Positions 25,140 through 33,438 of a stretch of DNA of 64,000 nt are shown here, piece by piece. The translations under genes and the position numbers were made by a program. The notes beneath the pieces were generated by a model. That model saw only the letters and a program-made list of their open reading frames with translations. It was not told the origin of the DNA and ran no database searches. Where the stretch lies: NCBI RefSeq assembly GCF_003149045.1, contig NZ_QGDU01000012.1, forward strand, positions 1-64,000, read 5' to 3'. Positions within the stretch are counted from its first letter, which is position 1, and each line of letters opens with the position of its first letter. The stretch comes from Fibrobacter sp. UWR4 (GTDB lineage: Bacteria > Fibrobacterota > Fibrobacteria > Fibrobacterales > Fibrobacteraceae).

Positions 25140-25530
25140 AAACCTACCTGGGCACCTGCGTTAGCAGGTGCGTTTTCTATATACTCAAATCTGAAGAGCG
25201 CATATCCTGGGGGTCCACCCCCTCCCTAATAGCATTCAAGGCGAGTGCAGCAAAAATAAGCTTGCTTATTTTTATTGCCGAGCCGCAGAGGCGGACGCCA
25301 ACGGCGTCCAAACCTACCTGGGCACCTGCATTTTGCAGGTGCGTTTTCTATATACTCAAATCTGAAGGGCGCATATCCTGGGGGTCCACCCCCTCCCTAA
25401 TAGCATTCAAGGCGAGTGCAGCAAAAATAAGCTTGCTTATTTTTATTGCCGAGCCGCAGAGGCGGACGCCAACGGCGTCCAAACCTACCTGGGCACCTGC
25501 GTTAGCAGGTGCGTTTTCTTTTTGTGCACT
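25140..25530. repeat. Tandem repeat of about 170 bp, two full copies and a third partial
   Basis: The sequence AACCTACCTGGGCACCTGC starts at 25141, 25311 and 25482, giving periods of 170 and 171. Each unit contains a terminator-like hairpin (GCACCTGC/GCAGGTGC then GTTTTC), a GGGGGTCC/ACCCCC stem, the palindrome AAATAAGC-TT-GCTTATTT, and GGACGCC-AAC-GGCGTCC. The two full copies differ mainly in the loop of the first hairpin (GTTA versus ATTTT) and one base further on. The region 25106-25544 has no gene: an open frame across it is only a consequence of the repeats. Confidence 0.9.
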
Positions 25531-25544
25531 TCGATCATTACCCG

Positions 25545-25769
25545 CTAGAAGCAGCAACCCAAGGCACTTAAAACGTAGGTTTCGCTTTCGCCCATGCGAT
25601 AGAAGGGACGCAGGTCATCGTCTTCGGCAACGAAGTCCGCATTGTTCAATTGAAGCTGTTCGTTGATACGTCTCTTGAAGGCGGCAAAGCCATCATCCCA
25701 AGGCCTCTGTTCCGGGATTTCTACTACTTGGTTCTTTACATTCAGGGCCTTATGCTTTTTGTTTTTCAT
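25545..25769 (-). CDS. 74-residue protein of unknown function ending in GCCF
   Basis: I do not recognise this protein. It begins with a lysine-rich stretch (MKNKKHKALNVKNQ), has a central PWDDGFAAFKRRINEQLQL that looks helical, an acidic AEDDDLRPF, and ends SALGCCF. The start is supported by AAAGGA 6 nt upstream of the ATG. A 9-bp inverted repeat flanks the leader (25782-25831). There is no signal peptide. Short size, a conserved-looking charged front and a Cys-Cys end could suit a peptide precursor, but no modification enzyme is adjacent, so this is only a possibility. On the minus strand, hairpins of the neighbouring repeat block would terminate its transcript. Confidence 0.5.
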   Translation of the reverse strand: MKNKKHKALNVKNQVVEIPEQRPWDDGFAAFKRRINEQLQLNNADFVAEDDDLRPFYRMGESETYVLSALGCCF

Positions 25770-25781
25770 ATTGATTCCTTT

Positions 25782-25831
25782 AAGACACTGTTATTATCGT
25801 AATTTCCTTTTATTCAGTAAATCAGTGTCTT
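25782..25831 (-). promoter_or_regulatory. Inverted repeat in the leader of the 74-residue gene
   Basis: AAGACACTG (25782-25790) and CAGTGTCTT (25823-25831) are perfect inverted copies 32 nt apart. On the minus strand the downstream arm abuts the AAAGGA ribosome-binding site. It could be an operator or an RNA stem that hides the ribosome-binding site. Confidence 0.45.
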
Positions 25832-25845
25832 TCTGTGCAGTAAAT

Positions 25846-25877
25846 ATAAAAACAAAGGATGTCATATATTGACATCC
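25846..25877 (-). terminator. Terminator of the TPR lipoprotein gene
   Basis: GGATGTCA-ATATA-TGACATCC on the minus strand, followed by TTTGTTTTT, 28 nt after the stop codon. Confidence 0.82.
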
Positions 25878-25904
25878 CCAGGTTTTCCCAAAATTTCTTG
25901 ATTT

Positions 25905-27818
25905 TTATTCGAAATCGTACATGCTGTTGTACGTATTTTCAAGGATTTCGTCTTCCTTGCTCTTGACTTCCGCCTGTTTTTCCTCGGGCTTCTTGTTCAG
26001 CTGTTCATAGTACTTTGCGGAAAGACGGTCAATGTGTTCCTCGCTACTTTTCAAGCGCTTACGTAGGCGTTTCAGATCGTCATCCGTAATCGTCAGGCGG
26101 GAATTCAGCATCTTGGTGGCCTGCTGCCCCCAAGGGGTCTGAGGATATTTCTCGCGAAGTTCCTTATACATCGCATAGGTACTATCCAGTCGTTCCGGAT
26201 TCATCTGGTAGTACATGGCCTTCATGTAGAGAGCCTGGGCACCAGACTGGGTTTCAGGATATGCCTGGTAGAGACTATCGAACTGTTCAAAGGCGCGGGC
26301 ATACGCGGAGTCCACCAGGTCCATCTGCTCCAACGGCATCTCGGACGCTACAGTCCACAAGCTTTCCGCCATCAGATAGCGTTCCTTGGCCTCATCCTCA
26401 CGAGTCTTCAAGGTAACACGCATCCCCAGGTTCACCTGGGCCTGTTTGGCGTAATCCGTATTGGGATACTTTTCAATCACTTCCTTATACAATTCCTCGG
26501 CGGAATCCGGATCGTGCATAAATTCATCGTAAATAAAAGCCTTGGCGTAAGTTGCACGCAGTACACGGACGCTGTCACCGGAACCCTGAATGATATTATC
26601 CAGACGCGCCACCGCACTATCCATTTCATCCAGCTTGAACAGGAACAATTCCGCAATCTGGAATTCAGAATTGAAGAAGGAACCCATGTTCGGGATGGAA
26701 TCCTTTTTCTTGTCCTCGTCATTCTGGTTTCGCATGGCGATCAGGCGTTTCAGGGCGTCGCGACGTTCCCGGCTTTCCTGTCCATACTTACTGACAGACC
26801 TGGAAAGGAAACTACTGTCGTAATAGACCACCGCACGGTCATAGTTCATGGTCTTCGTCTGTTCATAATCACCAAGGCAGAAGTAACTGCGGGAAGCGTG
26901 TTCAGTTCTTGGATAATCCGAATTCACCTTCTGCAGGATAACCATGGCATCCGCCACCTTGTTTCCCTGCATGGTCAATTCACCAATACGCACCAGGTAT
27001 TCCGGCTGCTTTGTTTCAAATTCAGGATTCTTGTAAAGTTCCTTGAATTCATCAGCCGCAGGCAAGTACTGTTGCTGGTTGGCCAAACATTCTGCAGCCT
27101 GTTCGCCAGCAGTCTGACGTTCACGGACATTCAGCAGTTTAATTTCTTCAGCGGAATAATGCTCTCGAGCCTTTGCCCAATCATCCTTCTTGAAATAAAG
27201 TCCCGCAAGTCGGAAATGGGCCTTGGCCTTCATGAAGGGAGTTCCCGCCGTGTCAGCCAGCACCGCTTCCAGGGAAGCAATGGCCTGGTCCGGGAATTCG
27301 GCCTGTTCATCCAGGAGGGAAAGCAGGTTCAGTCCCTGGAAATAGTAGGGGTGCTCCTTGGTGGCAACAACCGGTTCAAGGGCGAAGCGGCTAATATTAA
27401 ACTCGTGATTTTTATAAAGGCAATAGGCGCGCTGGTATTCCACTGCAGGCATGGAATCATGATCGGCAAAGTAGCGTTCAAATTCGTCGTACTTGGTAAT
27501 CGCCTTGTTCCATTCCTGTTTATGGCGGAAAGATTCGCCAATAAGGAATACGGCTTCGGCGGATCTTTTCTTGTTCTTGGGGAATCGTTCCAGGACTCGG
27601 GAACCCTTTTCGATAATCTTGTCGTATTTCTTGCGTTCTTCACCACCAGGCATGGAATTTTCAGGGTCCGGCACACTATCCATACGGGCGGTACGAAGTT
27701 CTGCCGCCTGTTCATCCAGGCGTTCCGCATTAAACATGTGGTTCAGATACGCACAGCAAGTACATCCCTCGAAGAGGAACGCAACCAAGGCAAGCATCAT
27801 GAACCGAATACGCAACAT
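25905..27818 (-). CDS. TPR lipoprotein, possibly SprE/PorW-like
   Basis: The 637-residue protein has a signal peptide with a Cys-rich end (LFEGCTCC, likely lipidated near Cys19) and about ten TPR or TPR-like units through residue 560, for example AEAVFLIGESFRHKQEWNKA, AKAHFRLAGLYFKKDDWAKA, and a final YKELREKYPQTPWGQQA. A basic coiled tail (about 570-637) closes it. In FCB bacteria the type IX secretion component SprE/PorW is a TPR lipoprotein of this kind, and sprA is in the same window, but similarity to SprE is only architectural here. Several starts are possible: ATG 27818 is used; TTG 27836 and ATG 27800 are alternatives, none with a clear Shine-Dalgarno. The gene follows the next-upstream TPR gene by 25 nt. 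Confidence 0.75.
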   Translation of the reverse strand: MLRIRFMMLALVAFLFEGCTCCAYLNHMFNAERLDEQAAELRTARMDSVPDPENSMPGGEERKKYDKIIEKGSRVLERFPKNKKRSAEAVFLIGESFRHKQEWNKAITKYDEFERYFADHDSMPAVEYQRAYCLYKNHEFNISRFALEPVVATKEHPYYFQGLNLLSLLDEQAEFPDQAIASLEAVLADTAGTPFMKAKAHFRLAGLYFKKDDWAKAREHYSAEEIKLLNVRERQTAGEQAAECLANQQQYLPAADEFKELYKNPEFETKQPEYLVRIGELTMQGNKVADAMVILQKVNSDYPRTEHASRSYFCLGDYEQTKTMNYDRAVVYYDSSFLSRSVSKYGQESRERRDALKRLIAMRNQNDEDKKKDSIPNMGSFFNSEFQIAELFLFKLDEMDSAVARLDNIIQGSGDSVRVLRATYAKAFIYDEFMHDPDSAEELYKEVIEKYPNTDYAKQAQVNLGMRVTLKTREDEAKERYLMAESLWTVASEMPLEQMDLVDSAYARAFEQFDSLYQAYPETQSGAQALYMKAMYYQMNPERLDSTYAMYKELREKYPQTPWGQQATKMLNSRLTITDDDLKRLRKRLKSSEEHIDRLSAKYYEQLNKKPEEKQAEVKSKEDEILENTYNSMYDFE

Positions 27819-27843
27819 ATAGTTAAAAAGATACAAAAACAGG

Positions 27844-29562
27844 CTAGAACTGATTCAGGTAGGTGATGTAATCGCAGAGTTTCAGTCCCGGAGGCATTAC
27901 CGTCTTATCAAAACGGATCATGCGGACTTCGGCTGGCTTACCCACCACGCGGGCAATCATTTCAAAATTGTCCTGAGTTTCCCACACGGCGGCATCCAGA
28001 ACAAGACCGTCTCCGCAATCCGTCTCGCCGGTGCTATTGCCAATGCCGGAAATTCTGGAATTCTGCTTCAAAAGTCGATTAAACACTTCAGGAGCCATGC
28101 CCAGATGGTTTGAACTGGAGGAGGAGTCATACACCACTACATGAACCTGACGAAAATGGTTCAGAGAGTCAAAGACAACCGTATAGGTATGCTTGTAGGG
28201 TGCGTTATAGAAGGATTCCTGCCAGACGTTATTTCTTACCGGCTTGAAGTTGGAAATAGAATACTTCTTGAAGAATTCCTTGGGAGTTGCGCCATAGCGG
28301 ACCAGGTAATGCCCCAGCATGGTGGTAAAGTCATGACTGGAGGTAGGCTTGGAGGCTTCACGCAGGCTATCCACCGCGCGGCTCAGGTTTGCAGCAAGAC
28401 CATTGTTGCCCTTGGATGCAGGAGCAGCCCTTGTCACGTTGGCTTCCTGGATACGCTGCTGAATTTCAGGATATTCCGGGTTGTTACGCTGGATTTCCTG
28501 GAACTGCAGGCGGGCACGATCATACTGGCGTCCCTTCAGGTACGCACGGCCCAGAGCTTCCTTCAAGGGAAGATTTTCGGGATAGCGTTCTACAAGAGGT
28601 TCAAGAATGTCACAGGCGACCTGCGCACGATCTTGCGGGGAAACGGACGCTCCGGAACCAGAACCTGGAGGAGTCTTTTCACCAAGAGTGTTTACCGCTT
28701 CCCGCGCAGGCAGATACTCCGGACGGAATGCCAGAATACGCTGGTAGATCTTCTCGGCAGCATCATAGCGGCCGCGGTATTCATTCATATAGCCCTGTAG
28801 CAACAGCAAATGGGCATCCACCGGATACTGGGAAAGGGCATATTCCACTACTGCGGAACAGCTATCCAGCATACCGCTCTGATGGTACAGTTCCGCCAGC
28901 AATTCATAGGCCTTGGGAGAATCCCCGTTGGAAAGGCTAACCACAGTTTTCAGTTCCGTTGCAGCCTGAACGGTTCTGGATTCCTTCAGCAAGAGTTCAC
29001 CGTACCAGAGTCTTGTTTCATAAAGGGCGGGAGCCCTTTCACTTGCCACTCGGGCCAACTCCTGGGCAGCAGCGGTATTACCAGCCAGATAGAGGGAACG
29101 GCTTTCAATGTAAGAAGACAAGCCAGAGTTAGGATAACGGCCCTGAAGTTTTCCGGAGAGCAAGGAAAGTCTATCCCTCTGGTTATCATTCAGGGAATCT
29201 ATTTCAAACAAAGTATTCACGGCACCCCAGATTGCAGGCGCAAAATCAGGATACAGAAGCACTATACCGTCGTAAATATCAAAAGCACTGCCAAAGGATC
29301 CATTGCGGAAAAGTTCCTGAGCACGACGCATTTCCGTCTGGACCTGGACCGGCATGGAGGAAGTTTCGGACTTCATGTCCGGGGCATCACCACGGGCCAC
29401 AGTCGAACCTGCGGGAAGGCCATAAGGTACACCCCCTACAGAAACCTTAGAGGGGCCGTAAATTTGATAAGCGCGAAAACCTCCAAAAGCAAGGAGGGTT
29501 ACGCAGCACAATGCCAGGAATAAATATGCCGCCTTTTGAGCCGCAGAGGTGGAATTCGCCAT
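27844..29562 (-). CDS. Membrane-anchored TPR protein
   Basis: The 572-residue protein has one N-terminal TM or signal anchor (about 10-30, AAYLFLALCCVTLLAFGGF) and a run of TPR units from about 75 to 360, such as AQELFRNGSFGSAFDIYDGI, DAHLLLLQGYMNEYRGRYDAAEKIYQRI and LKEALGRAYLKGRQYDRARLQF. The C-terminal third (about 390-572) is a distinct alpha/beta domain with YTVVFDSLNHFRQVHVVVYD. I do not recognise that domain. It lies 15 nt after the sigma factor gene on the same strand and is followed by a second TPR lipoprotein, so the three may be co-transcribed. ATG 29562 is used. Function is unknown; TPR content suggests a scaffold role. Confidence 0.72.
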   Translation of the reverse strand: MANSTSAAQKAAYLFLALCCVTLLAFGGFRAYQIYGPSKVSVGGVPYGLPAGSTVARGDAPDMKSETSSMPVQVQTEMRRAQELFRNGSFGSAFDIYDGIVLLYPDFAPAIWGAVNTLFEIDSLNDNQRDRLSLLSGKLQGRYPNSGLSSYIESRSLYLAGNTAAAQELARVASERAPALYETRLWYGELLLKESRTVQAATELKTVVSLSNGDSPKAYELLAELYHQSGMLDSCSAVVEYALSQYPVDAHLLLLQGYMNEYRGRYDAAEKIYQRILAFRPEYLPAREAVNTLGEKTPPGSGSGASVSPQDRAQVACDILEPLVERYPENLPLKEALGRAYLKGRQYDRARLQFQEIQRNNPEYPEIQQRIQEANVTRAAPASKGNNGLAANLSRAVDSLREASKPTSSHDFTTMLGHYLVRYGATPKEFFKKYSISNFKPVRNNVWQESFYNAPYKHTYTVVFDSLNHFRQVHVVVYDSSSSSNHLGMAPEVFNRLLKQNSRISGIGNSTGETDCGDGLVLDAAVWETQDNFEMIARVVGKPAEVRMIRFDKTVMPPGLKLCDYITYLNQF

Positions 29563-29577
29563 AGGCAAAACCGTAGC

Positions 29578-30429
29578 TTAGGAGTCGAGGAAGTCAGCCA
29601 GCTTTTCTTTGTGTTCCTTGCTCTTCTGCAGGCGACGCAAAGTCTTGTTCTTGATCTGGCGGACACGTTCACGGGAAAGCTTCAAGTCTTCGCCGATATC
29701 CTTCAGGGTGGTATCTTCAACAGTATCCAGGCCATAGAACATGCGGAGAATTTCTTCTTCACGCTGAGGCAGGCTGGACAAAGTTTCCTGGATGAGTTTC
29801 TTACGTTCCTCGCGTTCCAGATCTTCGTTCTGGTTGCCGTCGGAACCCAGCACATCCATCAAGGTGCTGACAGATTCACTGCTGCTAGACACAGAAGCGC
29901 TGTCACCAATAGGTGCATCCAGGGAGATGTCCACAATCTTTTCCATCACTTCCACGATGTCCTTCTCGTACGGGGAGAATTCATCCATGGCGATGGTACG
30001 TTCATAGTCACCATCATTCTGCATGAGGGCGCGCTTAAAGCGATTTACGAGGGCAAGCTTGTTAGGCGGAATTCGGACCGCACCTACCTGTTCAAACAGA
30101 GCTTTCTGGATGGACTGACGGATCCACCACACGGCGTAGGAGATGAACTTCACGTCCTTGTCCATGTCAAAACGCTTAGCCGCCTTGAAAAGGCCCAGGT
30201 TACCTTCGTTAATGAGATCCAGGAGGGAAAGACCACGGCCTTGATACTTGCGGGCAACACTGACCACAAAGCGAAGATTGCCGCGGATGAGACGCTGCAA
30301 AGCGGACTTTCGAATTTCTTCTGTAGCTCCGGTCTTGATAATCGAAAGCAGAGCCGACTCTTCCTGAGGAGTAAGAGTCGGGAAACGATTCAAGTCCCGA
30401 AAGTATAGTGCTTCGTTTGCATCACTCAT
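29578..30429 (-). CDS. RNA polymerase sigma-70 factor, RpoD/RpoS-like
   Basis: The 283-residue protein contains regions 1.2 (LYFRDLNRFPTLTPQEESAL), 2 (NLRFVVSVARKYQGRGLSLLDL, DLINEGNLGLFKAAKRFD, SYAVWWIRQSIQKAL), 3 and 4 (SLPQREEEILRMFYGL, LKDIGEDLKLSRERVRQIKN). It lacks region 1.1, so it is of the compact primary-sigma type also found in Bacteroidota, or a group-2 sigma. A serine-rich patch (SASVSSSSESVS) sits between regions 3 and 4. ATG 30429 is chosen because AGGTGA lies 5-6 nt upstream; the frame is open to 30486. Whether it is the housekeeping factor cannot be told from one window. Confidence 0.92.
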   Translation of the reverse strand: MSDANEALYFRDLNRFPTLTPQEESALLSIIKTGATEEIRKSALQRLIRGNLRFVVSVARKYQGRGLSLLDLINEGNLGLFKAAKRFDMDKDVKFISYAVWWIRQSIQKALFEQVGAVRIPPNKLALVNRFKRALMQNDGDYERTIAMDEFSPYEKDIVEVMEKIVDISLDAPIGDSASVSSSSESVSTLMDVLGSDGNQNEDLEREERKKLIQETLSSLPQREEEILRMFYGLDTVEDTTLKDIGEDLKLSRERVRQIKNKTLRRLQKSKEHKEKLADFLDS

Positions 30430-30496
30430 ATATTCACCTATCAATCCAAATTGTACTTCTTTGGAATAATCCAAGAAGTTGCACAAATATGGTTTT

Positions 30497-30793
30497 TTAT
30501 CCTAAATCCGTCAAATCTTTTAGTTTATCGTAAGGGTATATTCCCGAACTATGACCATCACTGAAGGACAAAGTCGCGGCATAACGACCTACGGACTGCA
30601 CCTTTACAAGTTTGATATCGTTGGATACCGTAGAATCGTCAAGAGTTTTCACCCCCGTATGTTCATCTACGCACAAGGCGCAAGGGCATGCGCAACGCAG
30701 ATCACGGACTGAGCAAGCCCCCCGGGTGCCATCATTCCATTCCACGCCTAGCTTACCATCAGGAGTTCTAAAGAATTTCTTAGGCTGTAACAT
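30497..30793 (-). CDS. DUF971 protein (Fe-S cluster assembly-associated)
   Basis: The 98-residue protein matches DUF971 (the gamma-butyrobetaine hydroxylase N-terminal-like fold): GKLGVEWNDGTRGACSVRDL, CACPCALCVDEHTG with four Cys, and SFSDGHSSGIYPYDKL. In several bacteria DUF971 is fused to or adjacent to Mrp/ApbC Fe-S carrier ATPases. Here the two are separate genes 9 nt apart, which supports a joint role. ATG 30793 has AGGAG 6 nt upstream. Confidence 0.88.
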   Translation of the reverse strand: MLQPKKFFRTPDGKLGVEWNDGTRGACSVRDLRCACPCALCVDEHTGVKTLDDSTVSNDIKLVKVQSVGRYAATLSFSDGHSSGIYPYDKLKDLTDLG

Positions 30794-30802
30794 AAACACT
30801 CC

Positions 30803-31930
30803 TTAGACGTTTTCTACCGGCAACTGGTCAAATTCGTAATTGTAACTCTTCAAGGTATCCGCATTTTCGTGATCAAACACGGAAATCGTGCGGACCATGG
30901 AATCCGCAACCTGCATGAAAACCTTAGCAGATTCAGAGTTGGGATATTTGAGTACAGCGGGAGTACCAGCATCGCCACAATCAGCAACAGCGGGTTCCAG
31001 AGGGACCTTGCCAATCAGGGGCACGCCCCACTTCTTGGCAATAGACTCGCCGCCACCCTGACGGAAAATATAGTGGTGCTTTTCGCACTGGTCACAGATA
31101 AAGTAACTCATATTTTCCACGACGCCAATCACAGGGACACCCACGTTATCGAACATGGCAATGCCCTTACGGCAGTCTGCAAGGGCAACTTCCTGAGGAG
31201 TGGTCACCACAACTGCACCGGACATAGGGCAGTTCTGAGTCAAGGTCAACTGAATGTCGCCTGTTCCTGGAGGAAAGTCCACCAGAAGGTAGTCCAGCTT
31301 TCCCCAACGTACATGATGAATAAAATGCTGAATCATCTGGCTTACCATAGGGCCTCGCCAAATGGTCGCCTTGTCGGAATCGGCAAACATGCACATGGAC
31401 ACAATGCTTACTCCCCCCTTGGCTTCCACAGGAGCAATGGTATTGTCATCAAAGACTTCCGGAGCCTTGTCAATACCAAACATAAGGCCCATGCTGGGGC
31501 CATAAATGTCCGCATCCAGAATACCCACGCGAGCACCGGACAAGCTCAATGCCATGGCCAGGTTTGCAGTAACGGTCGACTTACCTACACCACCCTTACC
31601 GCTCGCCACAGCCACCACATGGGCAACCTCGCCAATATGGGAATCCTGGGGAGCCTTGGCAGCGGAATTACCAGTAGCAGAACCACCTTCCTTTGCCGTA
31701 AAGGTCACGTTCACTTCACTTGCGCCCAGGCTTTTTACAATAGCAATGCACTGGTCCTTGAACTGATCTCGGATTGGACAAGTCGGAGTCGTAAGGCGAA
31801 GGTCAAAACTGACCTTATCCCCATCAATTTTCAGATTCTGCACGAAGTCCAGTTCCACAATGTTCTTGTGAAGGTCAGGATCCTGCACGGCGCAGAGCGC
31901 TTTCAAAATGGTCTGTTCGTTTAGTTGCAT
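30803..31930 (-). CDS. Mrp/ApbC-type iron-sulfur cluster carrier ATPase
   Basis: The 375-residue protein starts with a MIP18/DUF59 domain (about 1-90) followed by a deviant-Walker ParA/MinD-like ATPase: VASGKGGVGKSTVTANLAMA, DADIYGPSMG, and DYLLVDFPPGTGDI. The C-terminal CDQCEKHHYIFRQGGGESIA has the CxxC that binds a bridging 4Fe-4S cluster. It should carry and deliver Fe-S clusters in the cytoplasm. The DUF971 gene follows by 9 nt. No Shine-Dalgarno is apparent; TACTTTT abuts the ATG at 31930. Confidence 0.94.
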   Translation of the reverse strand: MQLNEQTILKALCAVQDPDLHKNIVELDFVQNLKIDGDKVSFDLRLTTPTCPIRDQFKDQCIAIVKSLGASEVNVTFTAKEGGSATGNSAAKAPQDSHIGEVAHVVAVASGKGGVGKSTVTANLAMALSLSGARVGILDADIYGPSMGLMFGIDKAPEVFDDNTIAPVEAKGGVSIVSMCMFADSDKATIWRGPMVSQMIQHFIHHVRWGKLDYLLVDFPPGTGDIQLTLTQNCPMSGAVVVTTPQEVALADCRKGIAMFDNVGVPVIGVVENMSYFICDQCEKHHYIFRQGGGESIAKKWGVPLIGKVPLEPAVADCGDAGTPAVLKYPNSESAKVFMQVADSMVRTISVFDHENADTLKSYNYEFDQLPVENV

Positions 31931-31958
31931 AAAAGTAGGAAGTAGGAAATTCTATCTA

Positions 31959-33359
31959 CTAGTTAAGTGAAAATTTCGGCATGCGAAGCAAGTGAGTCAT
32001 GCAAGGAGGCCATTCTTCTTCGTAATGACTTACCAAAATAATAGTTGTTTCTGTAGACAGGAGCTGCAACAAGTGGAAAATCTTTTCCCTATATTCCCCC
32101 TTTAGACCTTGGGAAGGTTCGTCCAGTAATAAAACCTTGGGCGGGCGAATTGCAGCACGAGCCATCAAAACAAGGCGTTTGTCAATAGGTGACAAGGTGC
32201 GAACATTCTGGTTCACATCTTCAAAACCCAGATAATTCAACCATTCCCGAGCCTTGGACTTTTCCTCCCAAGTCGGATTGGCGGCCTTGCAGAGATTCGG
32301 CGTAAACCCGGTGCAAAGAACTTCTAGAAGGGTCAAATCCTCACGGTACTGCAACGCCAGTTCCGGAGAGAAGAAACCAAGCTTTGCCTTATGGTCCCAA
32401 ATATTAAGACCATGGCCCGGGCGCTCTCCCAGAAGGGTAATATCGTTGTTATAAATCTGGGGATGGTCAGCCGTGAGCATGCCCAACAGGGTACTCTTAC
32501 CGGCACCATTCTCACCCATCACAGCCCAGTGTTCCCCCTTACGGACTGTCCAATTCAAGTTCTTGAGAACATCGGTATCGCCAAAACGAACATTGACGTT
32601 CTTCAAGTCAAACAGAACTTCGCGATCGTCATGCTGACACTGTTCAACATCGGCATGGTCTAACCGGACAATCTCGTAATCCTTCAGTTCTTTCTTGGTG
32701 AACTTCGGCTGAGCAGCAACTTCTGGCAACTTACCTTCGTACTGGGTAAAAGTCTTATCCGCATAAACAAAGGCAGGAATTTCCGGCAATAGCTCATCTT
32801 CACGAGCAAGGCGCACTGCAATCTTCAAGCCAGCGCCGCGACTACGAGCCAAATCTGCCACGCAACCAGCCAGATGAGCGCGATATTCAGGATCAAGACC
32901 ACCAAACAGATCATTAAAATAAATCCATTCCGGAGATTCCATCCACATACGAGCCAACAGAACTCGACGCAGTTCACCATTGGAAAGGCTCAACAACTTA
33001 CGGTCCAGAATACCTTCCACCAGATCCGCAATTCTCAAAGCCTCTTCTAGCTTGGCAGGATCTGTTTCAGGCCAGGCCATATCATCGATATATCGGTCCG
33101 TCTGCAAGAAAAACTTCTTATCCAAAAGCAGGTTACGAACCAAGGGCGCTTCGGAATCACCAAGACTAATGAAACGCTGCTGGAAGAACGGAGCCAGAGC
33201 CTGCTGGATTTTGCGCTGGATAGCCTCCGACATGGTGGAGACACCCGTCTGCTGATTCAAGAAATGAGTAATGACTCGGTCAAGATCCTCGCCCTCGGTG
33301 CTAAAAATCTGCACCTGCGGGAACTTCTCGATCAAAGCCTCAAAACGTTTAAATTCCAT
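31959..33359 (-). CDS. ModF-like tandem ABC ATPase
   Basis: The 466-residue protein has two ABC ATPase-like halves and no membrane segment. The C-terminal half (about 245-460) is complete: Walker A GENGAGKSTLLGML, LSPIDKRLVLMARAAI signature region, Walker B KVLLLDEPSQGLKG, and His-switch SHYEEEWPPCMTHLL. The N-terminal half (about 1-200) keeps a LSNGELRRVLLARMWM signature but no obvious Walker A, so it is degenerate. This pattern and length resemble ModF (PhrA). ModF is linked to molybdate transport loci in Enterobacteria, but no mod genes are here. ATG 33359 is preceded by a TAAATTTG element 5 nt away and no Shine-Dalgarno. Exact role unknown. Confidence 0.85.
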   Translation of the reverse strand: MEFKRFEALIEKFPQVQIFSTEGEDLDRVITHFLNQQTGVSTMSEAIQRKIQQALAPFFQQRFISLGDSEAPLVRNLLLDKKFFLQTDRYIDDMAWPETDPAKLEEALRIADLVEGILDRKLLSLSNGELRRVLLARMWMESPEWIYFNDLFGGLDPEYRAHLAGCVADLARSRGAGLKIAVRLAREDELLPEIPAFVYADKTFTQYEGKLPEVAAQPKFTKKELKDYEIVRLDHADVEQCQHDDREVLFDLKNVNVRFGDTDVLKNLNWTVRKGEHWAVMGENGAGKSTLLGMLTADHPQIYNNDITLLGERPGHGLNIWDHKAKLGFFSPELALQYREDLTLLEVLCTGFTPNLCKAANPTWEEKSKAREWLNYLGFEDVNQNVRTLSPIDKRLVLMARAAIRPPKVLLLDEPSQGLKGEYREKIFHLLQLLSTETTIILVSHYEEEWPPCMTHLLRMPKFSLN

Positions 33360-33364
33360 GGCGC

Positions 33365-33372
33365 CAAATTTA
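33365..33372 (-). promoter_or_regulatory. Putative TAnnTTTG -10 element of the ModF-like gene
   Basis: On the minus strand TTTTTTTCTAAATTTG ends 5 nt before the ATG, closely matching the T-tract + CTAnATTTG element of prfA and scpA. Confidence 0.38.
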
Positions 33373-33401
33373 GAAAAAAATCCTGTTCGCCCATAAAAGA
33401 A

Positions 33402-33428
33402 AAACTCCCGACATTACGCCGGGAGTTC
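33402..33428 (-). terminator. Terminator of the FISUMP lipoprotein gene
   Basis: AACTCCCG/CGGGAGTT stem followed by TTTTTCTTTT on the minus strand, about 10 nt after the stop. Confidence 0.85.
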
Positions 33429-33438
33429 ATCAAAATCA

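Noticed and set aside
25100-25666. 188-codon open frame across the tRNA-Thr repeats
   Set aside because: It is created by the 170-bp tandem repeats, giving repeated peptide blocks; there is no credible start or function.
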